Source: Sutcliffiella horikoshii (lineage in GTDB: Bacteria > Bacillota > Bacilli > Bacillales > Bacillaceae_I). Taken from it: a stretch of 64,000 bases of DNA. Every line of letters starts with the position of its first letter. Positions within the stretch are counted from its first letter, which is position 1. This document shows positions 18,247 through 27,532 of the stretch, piece by piece. The notes below the pieces were generated by a model. That model did no database searches. It worked only from the letters and a program-made list of their open reading frames with translations, and had not been told where the DNA came from. The stretch covers positions 1,964,001 through 2,028,000 of the forward strand of contig NZ_CP082918.1 of assembly GCF_019931755.1 (NCBI RefSeq), written 5' to 3'. The position numbers and the translations under genes are program-made.

Positions 18247-19752
18247 TTACCCGATACTTTTATTAACTTGTTCCCAATCTTCGTTAATGGCATCTGCAGT
18301 CAGTTGGCCGGATAATGTCACCATCGGTACTCCACCGCCTGGGTGAGTAGAACCTCCTGTGAAGTATAGATTATCAAGCAGTTTACTTCTGCAAGGGATT
18401 TTAAATCCGCCATTCTTTTTGCGGTCTGTCACGACTCCATAGATGGAGCCTCCGTTTGCTCCGTATAAATTCATTAAATCGTTAGGAGTAAAACAATATT
18501 CAAACTCAATGGATGAGGATAACCCGTCTAGACCCATTCTTTCTAATTTTGAAAGAACTTTTTCGCGGTAAATATCTTTATATTCATCCCATGATTCCCC
18601 TTCTTTTAATGGTGGTACGTGGGTGAGGACAAATAGGTTATCTTTGCCTTGTGGAGCTTGAGTTGTATCAGTTTTGGATGATACCCCAATATAGATTGTG
18701 GGATCCAGTGCCGGCTTACCTTCGTTGAAGATGGTGTGAAACTCCAATTCAGGGTCTTCTGAGAAGAAAAAGTTATGATGTGCCAGTTCGTCATATTTTT
18801 TGTTCACGCCAAGTAGTAATACAAGGCCGGAAACAGTTGGAGAAAACTTTTCTAAATCTTCAGCGGCTCTATTTGCCATTGGAATATCTTTTAACAATGT
18901 TTTATAGGTAGGAATCGCTTCAAGGTTTGATACAACCAGATCTGCACGGATTTCTTCCCCATTCTCTAAGATAATCCCTGTTGCTTTCTTTCCTTCCGTT
19001 GTAATTTTACGAACGGAGGTATTCAAGCTGTACGTAACACCCATTTCATCCAACAGGGCCTGCATGGCTTCGGCGATTTTGTACATCCCGCCCTTTACAT
19101 AGTAAATGCCAAGGCCAAGTTGAACATGAGTTAATTGGGACAGGACAGCTGGCGCATGATAAGGAGAAGAACCGATATACATAATCATGAAATTAAAAAG
19201 TTGTTGGAGATGTTTGTCTTCAAAATACTTTTTTGTAATTTGATCCATCGATTTCATCGGATCCATCCCGATAAGTTCCTTCAGATTGTGCAGTGCTCGA
19301 AGTTCGCCTAATCCAGAGAGGCTCTTCTTGTAAAAACTCTTCATGCTATACTCGTACATTTTGCTGCAATAATTCAAATACTCGAAAAAGCCGTTCGCAT
19401 CTTTGGATGAGTGTTCTCTAATTTGCTCTAACATTTTTGGGAGATCGCTGGTTACGTCAATTTTCGTTCCATCCTCAAAAAAGGTTCGCCATTGAGGCTC
19501 TACTCTTTCAATGGTAATATAATCATGTAAATTTCTTTTTGCGCTTGCAAACAATTGTTCCAACACCCATGGCATCGTCAGGATAGATGGACCGGTATCA
19601 AAAGTAAATCCCTTGCCTGAACGAATGTTTAACTTACCTCCAAGACGCTCTCCTTTTTCAATTACATGTACATTGTAACCATCAGCGGACAGTCGGATAG
19701 CAGCCGATAAACCACCAAGGCCACCACCAATCACTACTACTTTCTTTTTCAT
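18247..19752 (-). CDS. Phytoene desaturase-family carotenoid oxidoreductase (CrtN/CrtP type)
   Basis: A 501-residue FAD-dependent amine-oxidase-fold protein. The dinucleotide motif is VVVIGGGLGGLSAAIRL, followed by GERLGGK and GFTFDTGPSIL. The C-terminal carotenoid desaturase signature is NLYFTGGSTHPGGGVPM. Such enzymes desaturate or terminally oxidise C30 carotenoids in Firmicutes. The divergent neighbour resembles CrtQ-type glycosyltransferases, which favours a role in a glycosylated C30 carotenoid, perhaps as the CrtP-like oxidase. No dehydrosqualene synthase (crtM) lies in the window, so the pathway is split or partial. An AAGGAGG site precedes the ATG at 19752. Confidence 0.85.
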   Translation of the reverse strand: MKKKVVVIGGGLGGLSAAIRLSADGYNVHVIEKGERLGGKLNIRSGKGFTFDTGPSILTMPWVLEQLFASAKRNLHDYITIERVEPQWRTFFEDGTKIDVTSDLPKMLEQIREHSSKDANGFFEYLNYCSKMYEYSMKSFYKKSLSGLGELRALHNLKELIGMDPMKSMDQITKKYFEDKHLQQLFNFMIMYIGSSPYHAPAVLSQLTHVQLGLGIYYVKGGMYKIAEAMQALLDEMGVTYSLNTSVRKITTEGKKATGIILENGEEIRADLVVSNLEAIPTYKTLLKDIPMANRAAEDLEKFSPTVSGLVLLLGVNKKYDELAHHNFFFSEDPELEFHTIFNEGKPALDPTIYIGVSSKTDTTQAPQGKDNLFVLTHVPPLKEGESWDEYKDIYREKVLSKLERMGLDGLSSSIEFEYCFTPNDLMNLYGANGGSIYGVVTDRKKNGGFKIPCRSKLLDNLYFTGGSTHPGGGVPMVTLSGQLTADAINEDWEQVNKSIG

Positions 19753-19785
19753 TCTTATTCCTCCTTATGAAAACTAATGAGTTTG

Positions 19786-19800
19786 ACTAGACTGTCTAGT
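19786..19800. promoter_or_regulatory. Perfect 15-bp palindrome, candidate TetR-type operator
   Basis: ACTAGAC-T-GTCTAGT is a perfect 7-1-7 inverted repeat in the divergent region between the two carotenoid-type genes. It lies about 35 bases upstream of the oxidoreductase start. TAGACnGTCTA motifs are typical of TetR-family operators. No TetR gene is seen nearby. Confidence 0.6.
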
Positions 19801-19892
19801 AGGTAGAAGTAAAAATTAAGTGTATACAACTTTTTATTTTACCCTTTTTTTCTATTTTCAAACTAAAATAGAAGTATATGGAGGAGTTCATA

Positions 19893-20966
19893 TTGACGGC
19901 ATTAATATTAATTATGACATTATTACTAGGGAGAGTACTGTTTTTTCATATTCCGAGCTTGTCTTTTGCGCGAGAGAAGACTACTTTACTGAAAAAGGTT
20001 TCCGTAATCATCCCCGCAAGAAACGAAGAAGGAAATCTTCCTGTTTTATTAAAATCGTTGCAGGGTTATCACGGTAAGGTAAAAGAGATTATTGTGGTAG
20101 ACGATCATTCAACCGACGAAACGGTAAAGGTTGCAAGAACTTTTGGCGCCCGTGTTGTCAAATTAGAGGATCTTCCTGCAGGATGGTTTGGAAAATCCTT
20201 TGGGTGTTGGAACGGGGCAAAACATGCCACCGGAGATATATTTTTATTTTTAGATGCGGACACAATTATCTCGGAAAATGGCTTAGAAAATATGCTTACG
20301 GCATACAAGGGAGAGGGTGACGTGCTTTCTGTTCAACCTTATCACAAGATAAAAGAAAAATATGAAAGCTTATCGTCCTTCTTTCATCTAGTGGTGATGG
20401 GATCCCTTGGCGCCTTTCATATTTTGCAAAAATGGCTGCCGGTTAAGGGGGCGTTCGGGGCGTGTCTTCTGATCGGCCGGCAAGATTATTTTAAGTATGG
20501 TGGCCATCAAGCAATTCAGGGAGAATTAATGGAGAACATGGCGTTTGGCTTTCAGGTTCAAAAGCACGGCGGAAAAGTTAGGTGCTATAGCGGAATGGGA
20601 GCAATAGAAATGAGGATGTACCCAGAAGGTTTTGGTTCGCTATGGAATGGATGGAGCAAAAGCTTTGCAACAGGAGCATCAAGAACAAATATTTGGTATT
20701 TGATGTTGGTTTGTGTATGGCTTGGAGGTTTGATGACATTTCTAACAAGCTATCAAACCCTTCCTTTAGAACTTTATGTTACTGGATATGTGTTAATCGC
20801 TTTGCATATTAAGAGGACGCTAGCAATTATCGGAAACTTCGGGTGGGGAACCGCATTATTATTTCCTTTTCATCTAATATTCTTCTTTATCTTGTTTGGC
20901 TACTCTTGTGTACAAACCTTTTTCAAAAAGAATGTAACTTGGAAAGGGCGGAAAATTGACCTGTGA
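19893..20966 (+). CDS. Membrane glycosyltransferase family 2 (CrtQ-like)
   Basis: A 357-residue protein. A TM segment lies at residues 1-20. The GT-A domain follows with VSVIIPARNEEGNLP, VDDHSTDET, the DADT metal motif, and an LMENMAFGFQV acceptor region. Three hydrophobic spans make up the C-terminus. The layout and sequence resemble 4,4'-diaponeurosporenoate glycosyltransferase (CrtQ). The TTG at 19893 is preferred, since GGAGGAG sits six bases before it. An ATG at 19878 would put that site inside the gene. The neighbouring carotenoid oxidoreductase supports a pigment role. Another polyprenyl or lipid acceptor cannot be excluded. Confidence 0.8.
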   Translation: MTALILIMTLLLGRVLFFHIPSLSFAREKTTLLKKVSVIIPARNEEGNLPVLLKSLQGYHGKVKEIIVVDDHSTDETVKVARTFGARVVKLEDLPAGWFGKSFGCWNGAKHATGDIFLFLDADTIISENGLENMLTAYKGEGDVLSVQPYHKIKEKYESLSSFFHLVVMGSLGAFHILQKWLPVKGAFGACLLIGRQDYFKYGGHQAIQGELMENMAFGFQVQKHGGKVRCYSGMGAIEMRMYPEGFGSLWNGWSKSFATGASRTNIWYLMLVCVWLGGLMTFLTSYQTLPLELYVTGYVLIALHIKRTLAIIGNFGWGTALLFPFHLIFFFILFGYSCVQTFFKKNVTWKGRKIDL

Positions 20967-20970
20967 AATT

Positions 20971-21008
20971 TGTAAAAAAACAGGAGGCAGATTCACCTCC
21001 TGAAAAAA
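20971..21008 (-). terminator. Rho-independent terminator for the TRIC-type gene
   Basis: CAGGAGG / CCTCCTG stem with an 8-base loop. On the minus strand it is followed by seven T residues, and on the plus strand by A residues. Confidence 0.75.
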
Positions 21009-21029
21009 TGTTCTAAATACACCAGGAAT

Positions 21030-21638
21030 CTATGCAGCACTTTGTAAACTTCGGTTAGGTAACCTCCATTTGTACGTGTAAGAAAGGACACGCAAAGAGA
21101 CAATTCCTACAAAGAGGATATAAAGTTGAACCGGGGAGCTGGCAATTCCAAAGCCGATGATTAAGCCGGCGAGGATTGCCCAAGCTGCATATATTTCCGC
21201 TCTTAATACAAGCGGCCTTCTGCCTGCAAGTAGGTCGCGGATGATACCGCCCCCGCTACCTGTCAATACTGCAGCGACTACTACTGCACTAATTGGGTGA
21301 TTCATGCCTGTAGCAAACAAAGCCCCTTGGATGGCAAAGGCGGCAAGGCCGATTGCATCAAAGAAATTGCCCCACTTCCTCCAGTGCTTTAACAAATTAT
21401 TTGGAAACAGGAAGACTGTTGTCATTGCGACCAGAGCAACTTGAAACAGCATTCCTTGCTCCCAAAGAGCGGAGATTGGAACTCCGATGAGGAGGTTTCG
21501 AACGGCTCCGCCCCCAAAAGCTGTGACTATTCCTAATATATAAACGCCGAGTATATCATACTCTTCTTCCATCGCTACAATCGCTCCGCTTATAGCGAAT
21601 GCAATGGTTCCGATGATGCTGAAAACTTCCCAAGTCAT
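21030..21638 (-). CDS. TRIC-family cation channel (UPF0126 / YvgT-like)
   Basis: A 202-residue membrane protein with about seven hydrophobic spans and two related halves. Each half carries the family's glycine-rich motif: GIVTAFGGGAVRNLLIG and AVLTGSGGGIIRDLLAGRRPLV. Bacterial homologues form trimeric cation channels. B. subtilis YvgT belongs to this family. Its role here is unknown. It is a monocistronic gene between the glycosyltransferase and hflX. Confidence 0.88.
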   Translation of the reverse strand: MTWEVFSIIGTIAFAISGAIVAMEEEYDILGVYILGIVTAFGGGAVRNLLIGVPISALWEQGMLFQVALVAMTTVFLFPNNLLKHWRKWGNFFDAIGLAAFAIQGALFATGMNHPISAVVVAAVLTGSGGGIIRDLLAGRRPLVLRAEIYAAWAILAGLIIGFGIASSPVQLYILFVGIVSLRVLSYTYKWRLPNRSLQSAA

Positions 21639-21815
21639 GCGATCTCACTCCATCAAAATAATACAAGATACATAAAGCCTTCCTGATTTTATATAGAAAA
21701 CCAGCTGAATGCAATAGTTTTAGAGGATTTAATAGAGAAAAAACGGATATTTTGATATGATTAAGGGACTTATTCAACAATAACTAATTATATTTTAGAA
21801 AAAGGGGTTACGCAT

Positions 21816-23084
21816 TTGAACGAAACGCAAAAGAAAGAAAAAGAAAGGGTCATCCTGGTTGGTTGTCAATTGCCAAAAGTTGATGATCAAGCATTCTTCT
21901 ATTCCATGGATGAATTAGCATCCTTGACCAAAACAGCCAATGGTGAAGTTCTCGTTACCTTAACACAGAAGAGGGAGCGAGTTCACCCTGCTACATACAT
22001 AGGTAAAGGGAAATTAGAGGAGTTGGTCCAACTTGAAGAAGAATTGGAACCGGAAATTATAATCTTTAATGGAGAACTGGCACCAAGTCAAAACAGGAAC
22101 CTTTCCAAAATCCTAAATGCCAGAATTATTGATCGTACACAGTTAATCCTGGATATATTTGCTCAACGTGCAAAATCAAAAGAAGGTAAGCTCCAAGTGG
22201 AGTTGGCTCAGCTTCAGTACCTTTTACCCCGTCTAGGCGGAAAAGGTGTGGAACTGTCCCGTCTTGGAGGCGGTATCGGAACAAGAGGGCCTGGTGAAAC
22301 AAAGCTAGAGTCAGATCGCAGACATATTAATAGAAGAATTGTGGATATCAAAACACAGTTAACTTCTATTGTCAGTCATCGAGAAAGATATCGTGAGCGC
22401 AGAAAAAGAAATCAAGCATTTCAACTTTCATTGGTCGGTTACACGAATGCGGGGAAATCAACTATTTTTAATCGTTTAACGGAAGCTGGTACGTTTGAGG
22501 AGAACCTATTATTCGCAACGCTTGACCCGACAACAAGAAAGGTCATGATGCCATCTGGGTTCAATGCCCTTCTGACTGACACGGTAGGGTTTATCCAAGA
22601 CCTGCCGACCTCACTTGTAGCGGCATTCCGTTCTACACTTGAAGAAGTGACAGAAGCTGATCTGATTTTACATGTGGTCGATAGCTCAAGTCCCGATCAC
22701 GTCAACCATGAACAAACGGTAGACAAATTGTTAAAGGAACTTGGAGTGGAAGGTGTTCCGGTATTAACGGTTTATAATAAGAAGGATCAAACTACAGAAG
22801 GTTTTACACCTGCGTATAATGAAGAAATGTTGCATATCAGTGCACTGGACATGGATGACATTTCGAAATTGATGAATAAAATAGAATCGCTCATCAAGGT
22901 GCAAATGCAGCCATATCATATTGTTGTGCCGTCTTCTGAAGGGAAAATTATTTCTCAATTAAAACAAGAAACCATCCTTTCAAAAACGGATTTCACAGAA
23001 GAGACAGAAAGCTATGAATTAGAAGGCTATTATTTTGATAACTCAAAATTGGCATCTGTTATTCAGCAAAGAATGAAGAAATAG
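21816..23084 (+). CDS. hflX: GTPase HflX
   Basis: A 422-residue GTPase. The N-terminal HflX domain is followed by the RGPGETKLESDRRHI segment and then the G domain: GYTNAGKST (G1), DTVGFIQDLP (G3), NKKD (G4). HflX binds ribosomes and splits or rescues stalled 70S particles under stress. The start is TTG at 21816 with an AAAGGGG site. It lies 12 bases before ynbB, the same order as in B. subtilis (ynbA-ynbB). Confidence 0.96.
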   Translation: MNETQKKEKERVILVGCQLPKVDDQAFFYSMDELASLTKTANGEVLVTLTQKRERVHPATYIGKGKLEELVQLEEELEPEIIIFNGELAPSQNRNLSKILNARIIDRTQLILDIFAQRAKSKEGKLQVELAQLQYLLPRLGGKGVELSRLGGGIGTRGPGETKLESDRRHINRRIVDIKTQLTSIVSHRERYRERRKRNQAFQLSLVGYTNAGKSTIFNRLTEAGTFEENLLFATLDPTTRKVMMPSGFNALLTDTVGFIQDLPTSLVAAFRSTLEEVTEADLILHVVDSSSPDHVNHEQTVDKLLKELGVEGVPVLTVYNKKDQTTEGFTPAYNEEMLHISALDMDDISKLMNKIESLIKVQMQPYHIVVPSSEGKIISQLKQETILSKTDFTEETESYELEGYYFDNSKLASVIQQRMKK

Positions 23085-23096
23085 AGGAGAATACAA

Positions 23097-24365
23097 ATGT
23101 TCCATTTATTACAGCATGGGGAAGTCATTGAACCGATTGTACGTAAAATAGAAGAAAAGCTTCAAGAAGGTTTTCAACAGGTTGATGCTAATGTGGAAAC
23201 CAATCAATTCCGTGTATTAAAAAGCTTCCAGGAGAATCGTGTAAGTGATTCTCATTTCAACCCGTCTACTGGATATGGATATGATGATATTGGCAGGGAT
23301 ACGCTTGAGAAAATTTATGCAGAAGTATTGGGCGGGGAAGCGGGGCTTGTGCGTCCGCAAATCATCTCAGGCACACATGCCATCTCGATTGCGCTGTTTG
23401 GTGTGTTAAGACCAGGAGATGAACTACTTTATATCACTGGAAAGCCCTATGATACTTTAGAAGAGATCGTGGGAATTCGCGGAACTGGCGTGGGCTCTTT
23501 AAAAGAGTACAACATCGGTTACAAAACAATTGACCTTAAAAATAACCGCGGAATTGACTGGGAGGCTGTCAGCAATGCAATTACGCCTTCTACCAAAATG
23601 ATTGGGATCCAACGTTCCAAAGGTTATGCAACCAGACCATCTTTTACTATAGAAGAAATAAAAGAAATGATTCGCTTCGTAAAAGAAATTAAACCGGACG
23701 TAGTCGTGTTTGTCGACAACTGTTACGGGGAATTTGTGGAGCTTGAAGAACCATGCCATGTTGGGGCAGATTTAATGGCCGGTTCTTTAATTAAGAATCC
23801 TGGTGGTGGTATCGCTAAAACAGGCGGATACATTGTTGGGAAAAAAGAATTGGTGGAAGCTTGTTCCTACCGGATGACCTCCCCTGGAATCGGGGCAGAG
23901 GCCGGTGCAAGTCTATACAGCCTGCAAGAAATGTATCAAGGTTTCTTTCTTGCTCCCCATGTGGTTGGACAGGCATTAAAAGGAGCCATGTTCACTGCTG
24001 CGTTTTTAGAAGAGCTCGGGATGAATACCTCCCCAAGCTGGGATTCGCACCGGACGGATTTGATCCAATCCGTGCAATTTGACGATAAAGAAAAAATGAT
24101 TGCCTTTTGTCAGGCGATCCAATATGCATCACCTGTCAATTCCCATGTGACCCCGTATGCAAACTATATGCCTGGTTATGAAGATGACGTCATCATGGCA
24201 GCGGGAACGTTTATTCAGGGTGCGAGTATTGAACTTACGGCTGACGGTCCGATCAGAGCGCCGTATGTCGCGTATGTTCAAGGCGGCTTAACGTATTCGC
24301 ATGTCAAGATTGCGGTATGCAGTGCAGTGGATCATTTGATTAGTAAAGGGTTATTGGATAGTTGA
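23097..24365 (+). CDS. ynbB: Methionine gamma-lyase family / aluminium resistance-type PLP protein YnbB
   Basis: A 422-residue PLP enzyme. The cofactor pocket shows the SGTHA loop, VFVDNCYGEFVE, and the Lys segment SLIKNPGGGIAKTGGY. It belongs to the family labelled aluminium resistance protein or methionine gamma-lyase family, whose reaction in Bacillus is not settled. It is conserved between hflX and glnR in Bacilli and probably shares the hflX transcript. The gene is followed by the repeat array. Confidence 0.9.
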   Translation: MFHLLQHGEVIEPIVRKIEEKLQEGFQQVDANVETNQFRVLKSFQENRVSDSHFNPSTGYGYDDIGRDTLEKIYAEVLGGEAGLVRPQIISGTHAISIALFGVLRPGDELLYITGKPYDTLEEIVGIRGTGVGSLKEYNIGYKTIDLKNNRGIDWEAVSNAITPSTKMIGIQRSKGYATRPSFTIEEIKEMIRFVKEIKPDVVVFVDNCYGEFVELEEPCHVGADLMAGSLIKNPGGGIAKTGGYIVGKKELVEACSYRMTSPGIGAEAGASLYSLQEMYQGFFLAPHVVGQALKGAMFTAAFLEELGMNTSPSWDSHRTDLIQSVQFDDKEKMIAFCQAIQYASPVNSHVTPYANYMPGYEDDVIMAAGTFIQGASIELTADGPIRAPYVAYVQGGLTYSHVKIAVCSAVDHLISKGLLDS

Positions 24366-24427
24366 ATTTTTTGTGAGCCTGGGGGTGAGCCCTGGGCTTT
24401 ATTTGTTGTTATGAAATTTTTGGAAGA

Positions 24428-24660
24428 TGAAGACCTGAGTGAAGCGAAATACGGTCGGGAGAGGTCTTCATAGAGCGAATGAAGACCTGAGTTAAGCGAG
24501 AACTGGTCTGGAGAGGTCCTCATGGGGTGGATGAAGACCTGAGTTAAGTGAAAAATGGTCTGGAGAGGTCTTCAAGGTGCGGATGAAGACCTGAGCTAGG
24601 CGAGAAACGATCAAGAGAAGTCTTCATGAAGCCGATGGAGATCTAAGTGAGATGAAATTA
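24428..24660. repeat. Four-and-a-half tandem 52-bp units with inverted-repeat ends
   Basis: Units start at 24428, 24480, 24532 and 24584 with an exact 52-base period. A decayed fifth unit starts at 24636. Each has a 43-base body beginning TGAAGACCT and ending AGGTCTTCA (one mismatch in units 2 and 4), so each unit can fold on its ends, plus a 9-base spacer. The period is not a multiple of three and no supported ORF crosses it. The array lies in the roughly 500-base gap between ynbB and glnR. It is not a CRISPR array: the spacers are too short and too similar. Confidence 0.85.
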
Positions 24661-24775
24661 GTCATTATGTTTTCAATTGTATGTAAGTGGTTATATATAA
24701 AGGGGACCCAAATCCCTATTACATATAGCTGCAATCCTCATTTCGAATGATTATTCATAGAAAATGCAAAAATCA

Positions 24776-24826
24776 TGTCAGAAAACCTAACATGTTCTTG
24801 ACAGATTATCTAACATCGCATAAACT
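24776..24826 (+). promoter_or_regulatory. glnRA promoter with two GlnR/TnrA boxes
   Basis: A perfect GlnR box (TGTNA-N7-TNACA) lies at 24776-24792. A second with one mismatch (TGACA-N7-TAACA) lies at 24799-24815. The second overlaps a -35 TTGACA at 24798-24803, which is 17 bases from TAAACT. Two boxes at the glnRA promoter match the arrangement known in B. subtilis, where GlnR represses its own operon under nitrogen excess. Confidence 0.85.
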
Positions 24827-24866
24827 AAGAGTAACTTCATAGGAAATGATGAAAGGAGGATTTGTA

Positions 24867-25271
24867 GTGAGTGACAATATTAGACGTTCGATGCCATTGT
24901 TTCCAATAGGAATTGTCATGCAACTAACGGAATTGTCAGCTCGACAAATCCGATATTATGAAGAAAATGAGCTTGTATTTCCGGCTCGTTCAGAAGGCAA
25001 CCGCCGACTTTTTTCCTTTAATGATGTAGATACTCTATTAGAGATCAAAAACCTCATTGAACAAAAAGTGAACATAGCTGGCATCAAACAGTTGATGGCA
25101 GTCAAGCAACAGCGCGATGAAGTTCCTTCAGAAGAAGTGACCAAAGAGGCTGCTAAGCCAGAACTGTCAGATGATCAACTGCGCAAACTATTGCGTGCCG
25201 AAATGATGCAAGCGGGAAGATATAATCGAACAAGTCTCCGTCAAGGAGATATGTCCCGATTTTTCCATTAA
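24867..25271 (+). CDS. glnR: Transcriptional repressor GlnR (MerR family)
   Basis: A 134-residue MerR-family regulator. The N-terminal winged helix contains [20 protein letters not shown] and [13 protein letters not shown]. The C-terminal tail ends [10 protein letters not shown], the segment through which feedback-inhibited glutamine synthetase activates GlnR. It represses glnRA and other nitrogen genes. The GTG at 24867 follows GAAAGGAGG and matches the known N-terminus ([12 protein letters not shown]). It is co-transcribed with glnA. Confidence 0.97.
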   Translation: MSDNIRRSMPLFPIGIVMQLTELSARQIRYYEENELVFPARSEGNRRLFSFNDVDTLLEIKNLIEQKVNIAGIKQLMAVKQQRDEVPSEEVTKEAAKPELSDDQLRKLLRAEMMQAGRYNRTSLRQGDMSRFFH

Positions 25272-25340
25272 TTTTTTTGAGTTTTTTGGTAAGTTTTTAT
25301 TAAAACTATAATAGTAAAAATTTTGAGGAGGAACTTTATT

Positions 25341-26675
25341 ATGGCTAAGTACACACACGAGGACATCAAACGTATCGTCCAGGAGGAAAATGTAAAATAC
25401 ATCCGTCTACAATTCACGGATATTCTTGGAACTATCAAAAACGTAGAAATCCCTGTAAGTCAATTAGAAAAAGCGTTGGATAACAAAATGATGTTTGACG
25501 GATCTTCTATCGAAGGTTTCGTACGTATTGAAGAATCTGATATGAACTTATACCCTGATCTTGACACATTTGTAGTTTTCCCTTGGACTTCTGAAAAAGG
25601 TAAAGTTGCCCGCTTTATTTGTGACATTTACAACCCAGATGGAACTCCATTTGAGGGAGACCCTCGTGCAAACTTAAAGCGTATGTTGAAGGAAATGGAA
25701 GACTTAGGATTTTCTGATTTCAACGTTGGTCCTGAGCCAGAATTCTTCCTATTCAAATTAGATGAAAAAGGTGAACCTACTTTAGAATTGAATGATAAAG
25801 GTGGATATTTCGACTTGGCTCCAACGGACCTTGGTGAAAACTGCCGCCGTGATATCGTTCTTGAGCTAGAAGAAATGGGCTTTGAAATTGAAGCTTCCCA
25901 CCATGAGGTAGCTCCAGGACAACATGAAATTGATTTCAAATATGCAAACGCAATTCAAGCTTGTGATGACATCCAAACATTTAAACTGGTTGTTAAAACG
26001 ATTGCTCGTAAACACGGATTGCACGCAACATTCATGCCAAAACCATTGTTCGGTGTGAACGGTTCCGGTATGCACTGTAACCTTTCCTTATTCCAAAATG
26101 GCGAAAATGCGTTCTATGATGCAAACGGCGACCTTGAATTGAGTGATAATGCAAGACACTTCATCGCAGGTATCATCAAGCACGCTACGGCGTTCACAGC
26201 GGTGACGAACCCTACTGTAAACTCTTATAAGCGTCTTGTACCTGGATACGAAGCACCTTGTTATGTTGCTTGGTCCGCTCGTAACCGTAGCCCATTAATC
26301 CGTATCCCTGCTTCCCGTGGAATCTCTACTCGTGTAGAAGTTCGTAGTGTTGACCCTGCAGCTAACCCGTACCTTGCAATGGCTGTATTACTGCAAGCTG
26401 GCCTTGACGGAATCAAGAATAAATTGGAAGCTCCAAAACCAATCGACCGCAACATCTATGTGATGAACAAAGAAGAGCGTGTGGCTGCTGGTATCGCTGA
26501 CCTTCCTGCAACACTTTATGCTGCACTTGAAGAATTAAAATCAAATGAAGTAATTCAAGCTGCTCTAGGTGAGCATTTACTTGAGCACTTCATCGAAGCA
26601 AAAGAAATCGAGTGGGATATGTTCCGTACACAGGTTCACCCATGGGAGAGAGATCAATATTTAACTCAATACTAA
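25341..26675 (+). CDS. glnA: Glutamine synthetase type I-alpha
   Basis: A 444-residue GS-I. Signatures include [18 protein letters not shown], the [11 protein letters not shown]-site segment, and the catalytic loop [17 protein letters not shown]. It condenses glutamate and ammonia to glutamine. The length and lack of an adenylylation-site insertion indicate the feedback-regulated alpha type of Firmicutes, which signals to GlnR and TnrA. The ATG at 25341 follows GAGGAGG. A terminator follows. Confidence 0.98.
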   Translation: MAKYTHEDIKRIVQEENVKYIRLQFTDILGTIKNVEIPVSQLEKALDNKMMFDGSSIEGFVRIEESDMNLYPDLDTFVVFPWTSEKGKVARFICDIYNPDGTPFEGDPRANLKRMLKEMEDLGFSDFNVGPEPEFFLFKLDEKGEPTLELNDKGGYFDLAPTDLGENCRRDIVLELEEMGFEIEASHHEVAPGQHEIDFKYANAIQACDDIQTFKLVVKTIARKHGLHATFMPKPLFGVNGSGMHCNLSLFQNGENAFYDANGDLELSDNARHFIAGIIKHATAFTAVTNPTVNSYKRLVPGYEAPCYVAWSARNRSPLIRIPASRGISTRVEVRSVDPAANPYLAMAVLLQAGLDGIKNKLEAPKPIDRNIYVMNKEERVAAGIADLPATLYAALEELKSNEVIQAALGEHLLEHFIEAKEIEWDMFRTQVHPWERDQYLTQY

Positions 26676-26684
26676 GATATTCAA

Positions 26685-26718
26685 AAACCTTCGCACATAA
26701 CGTGCGGAGGTTTTTTTT
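26685..26718 (+). terminator. Rho-independent terminator after glnA
   Basis: Long stem AAAACCTTCGCAC / GTGCGGAGGTTTT with eight T residues. Confidence 0.92.
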
Positions 26719-26800
26719 GCGGAATTGAGATTTTTGTCCTGTCATAATATCCACTTCAAACAAATAAGCTTTACTAGTAAGTGTACAAGGGAGTGGCTAT

Positions 26801-27202
26801 ATGGCAAAAGTGAACCATCCTACTGTAACAGCGGAAATGATTGAAAAGTATTATGAGTGTAATAAGCAAAAAAGAGAAATAGAGAAACAGATGGAAGAAT
26901 TAAAGGAGCGATTTCATCTTTATTTTGACAAAAGCTTTGGAGAAGATGAAAAAGCAGAGGTTGTGATGGGAGGATACAAGCTGCAAAGACAGGTTAGAAA
27001 ATCGGAAAAATACTCCGATGAAACCATTTCAAAGCTTGAGGCTTTAAAAATGACTGACCTGATAAAAACAGTCAAGAAGCCTGATGATGCAAAAATAAAA
27101 GCCGCCATTCAACTTAATCTGATTAATGAAAAGGACCTGGAAGGTTGTTTAGTAACCAGTTCATCGTTAGCGATTTCAGTAAAGCCACTTACACCAAAAT
27201 AA
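26801..27202 (+). CDS. Hypothetical charged protein upstream of holin
   Basis: A 133-residue protein I do not recognise. Residues 15-50 are highly charged and likely helical or coiled (KQKREIEKQMEELKERF). The C-terminal half is a small mixed domain. An AAGGGAG site precedes the ATG. It is 20 bases from a holin-like gene, so the pair is probably one transcript. Such a pair may be a remnant of phage or a chromosomal holin module, but nothing phage-like surrounds it. Confidence 0.75.
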   Translation: MAKVNHPTVTAEMIEKYYECNKQKREIEKQMEELKERFHLYFDKSFGEDEKAEVVMGGYKLQRQVRKSEKYSDETISKLEALKMTDLIKTVKKPDDAKIKAAIQLNLINEKDLEGCLVTSSSLAISVKPLTPK

Positions 27203-27221
27203 TTTAAGAGGGGGTTGTGTT

Positions 27222-27455
27222 ATGTCAGAGCAGAAACAGATTAGACCGGTTTCCAAAGGCGCGTGGTTCCGAATCGTGTTTCTTGCATTTGCTCTTGTAA
27301 ATCAGCTACTCGTAGTTTATGGGAAATCGCCTTTACCTTTTACAGAAGCACAGCTGGAGCAATTATTCAGTTTAATTTGGACTGCCGTTGCAGCACTCGT
27401 TGCTTGGTGGAAGGATAATGATTGGTCAGAGAAAGCTAGAAGTAGAGTTAAGTGA
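27222..27455 (+). CDS. Small holin, SPP1 family-like
   Basis: A 77-residue protein. The N-terminus KGAWFRIVFLAFALVNQLL, the middle LPFTEAQLEQLFSLIWTAVAALVAWWKDN, and a basic tail are typical of SPP1-type/XhlB-like holins with two membrane spans. Phage holins open the membrane for endolysin. No endolysin gene is next to it, so it is an orphan in this window. AGAGGGGG ribosome site. Confidence 0.82.
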   Translation: MSEQKQIRPVSKGAWFRIVFLAFALVNQLLVVYGKSPLPFTEAQLEQLFSLIWTAVAALVAWWKDNDWSEKARSRVK

Positions 27456-27465
27456 TCAATAAAAA

Positions 27466-27493
27466 GACCGAGGTCCCATGCCTTGGTTTTTTT
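27466..27493 (+). terminator. Rho-independent terminator after holin gene
   Basis: GACCGAGG / CCTTGGTT stem with a 7-base loop and T run. Confidence 0.75.
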
Positions 27494-27532
27494 CCATTTT
27501 AGAAATCTAATGCTTAGTGGAGAGTGGAGAAT

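Noticed and set aside
24428..24660. CRISPR array
   Set aside because: The 9-base spacers are too short and similar, the units are 43 bases with inverted ends, and no cas gene is near.
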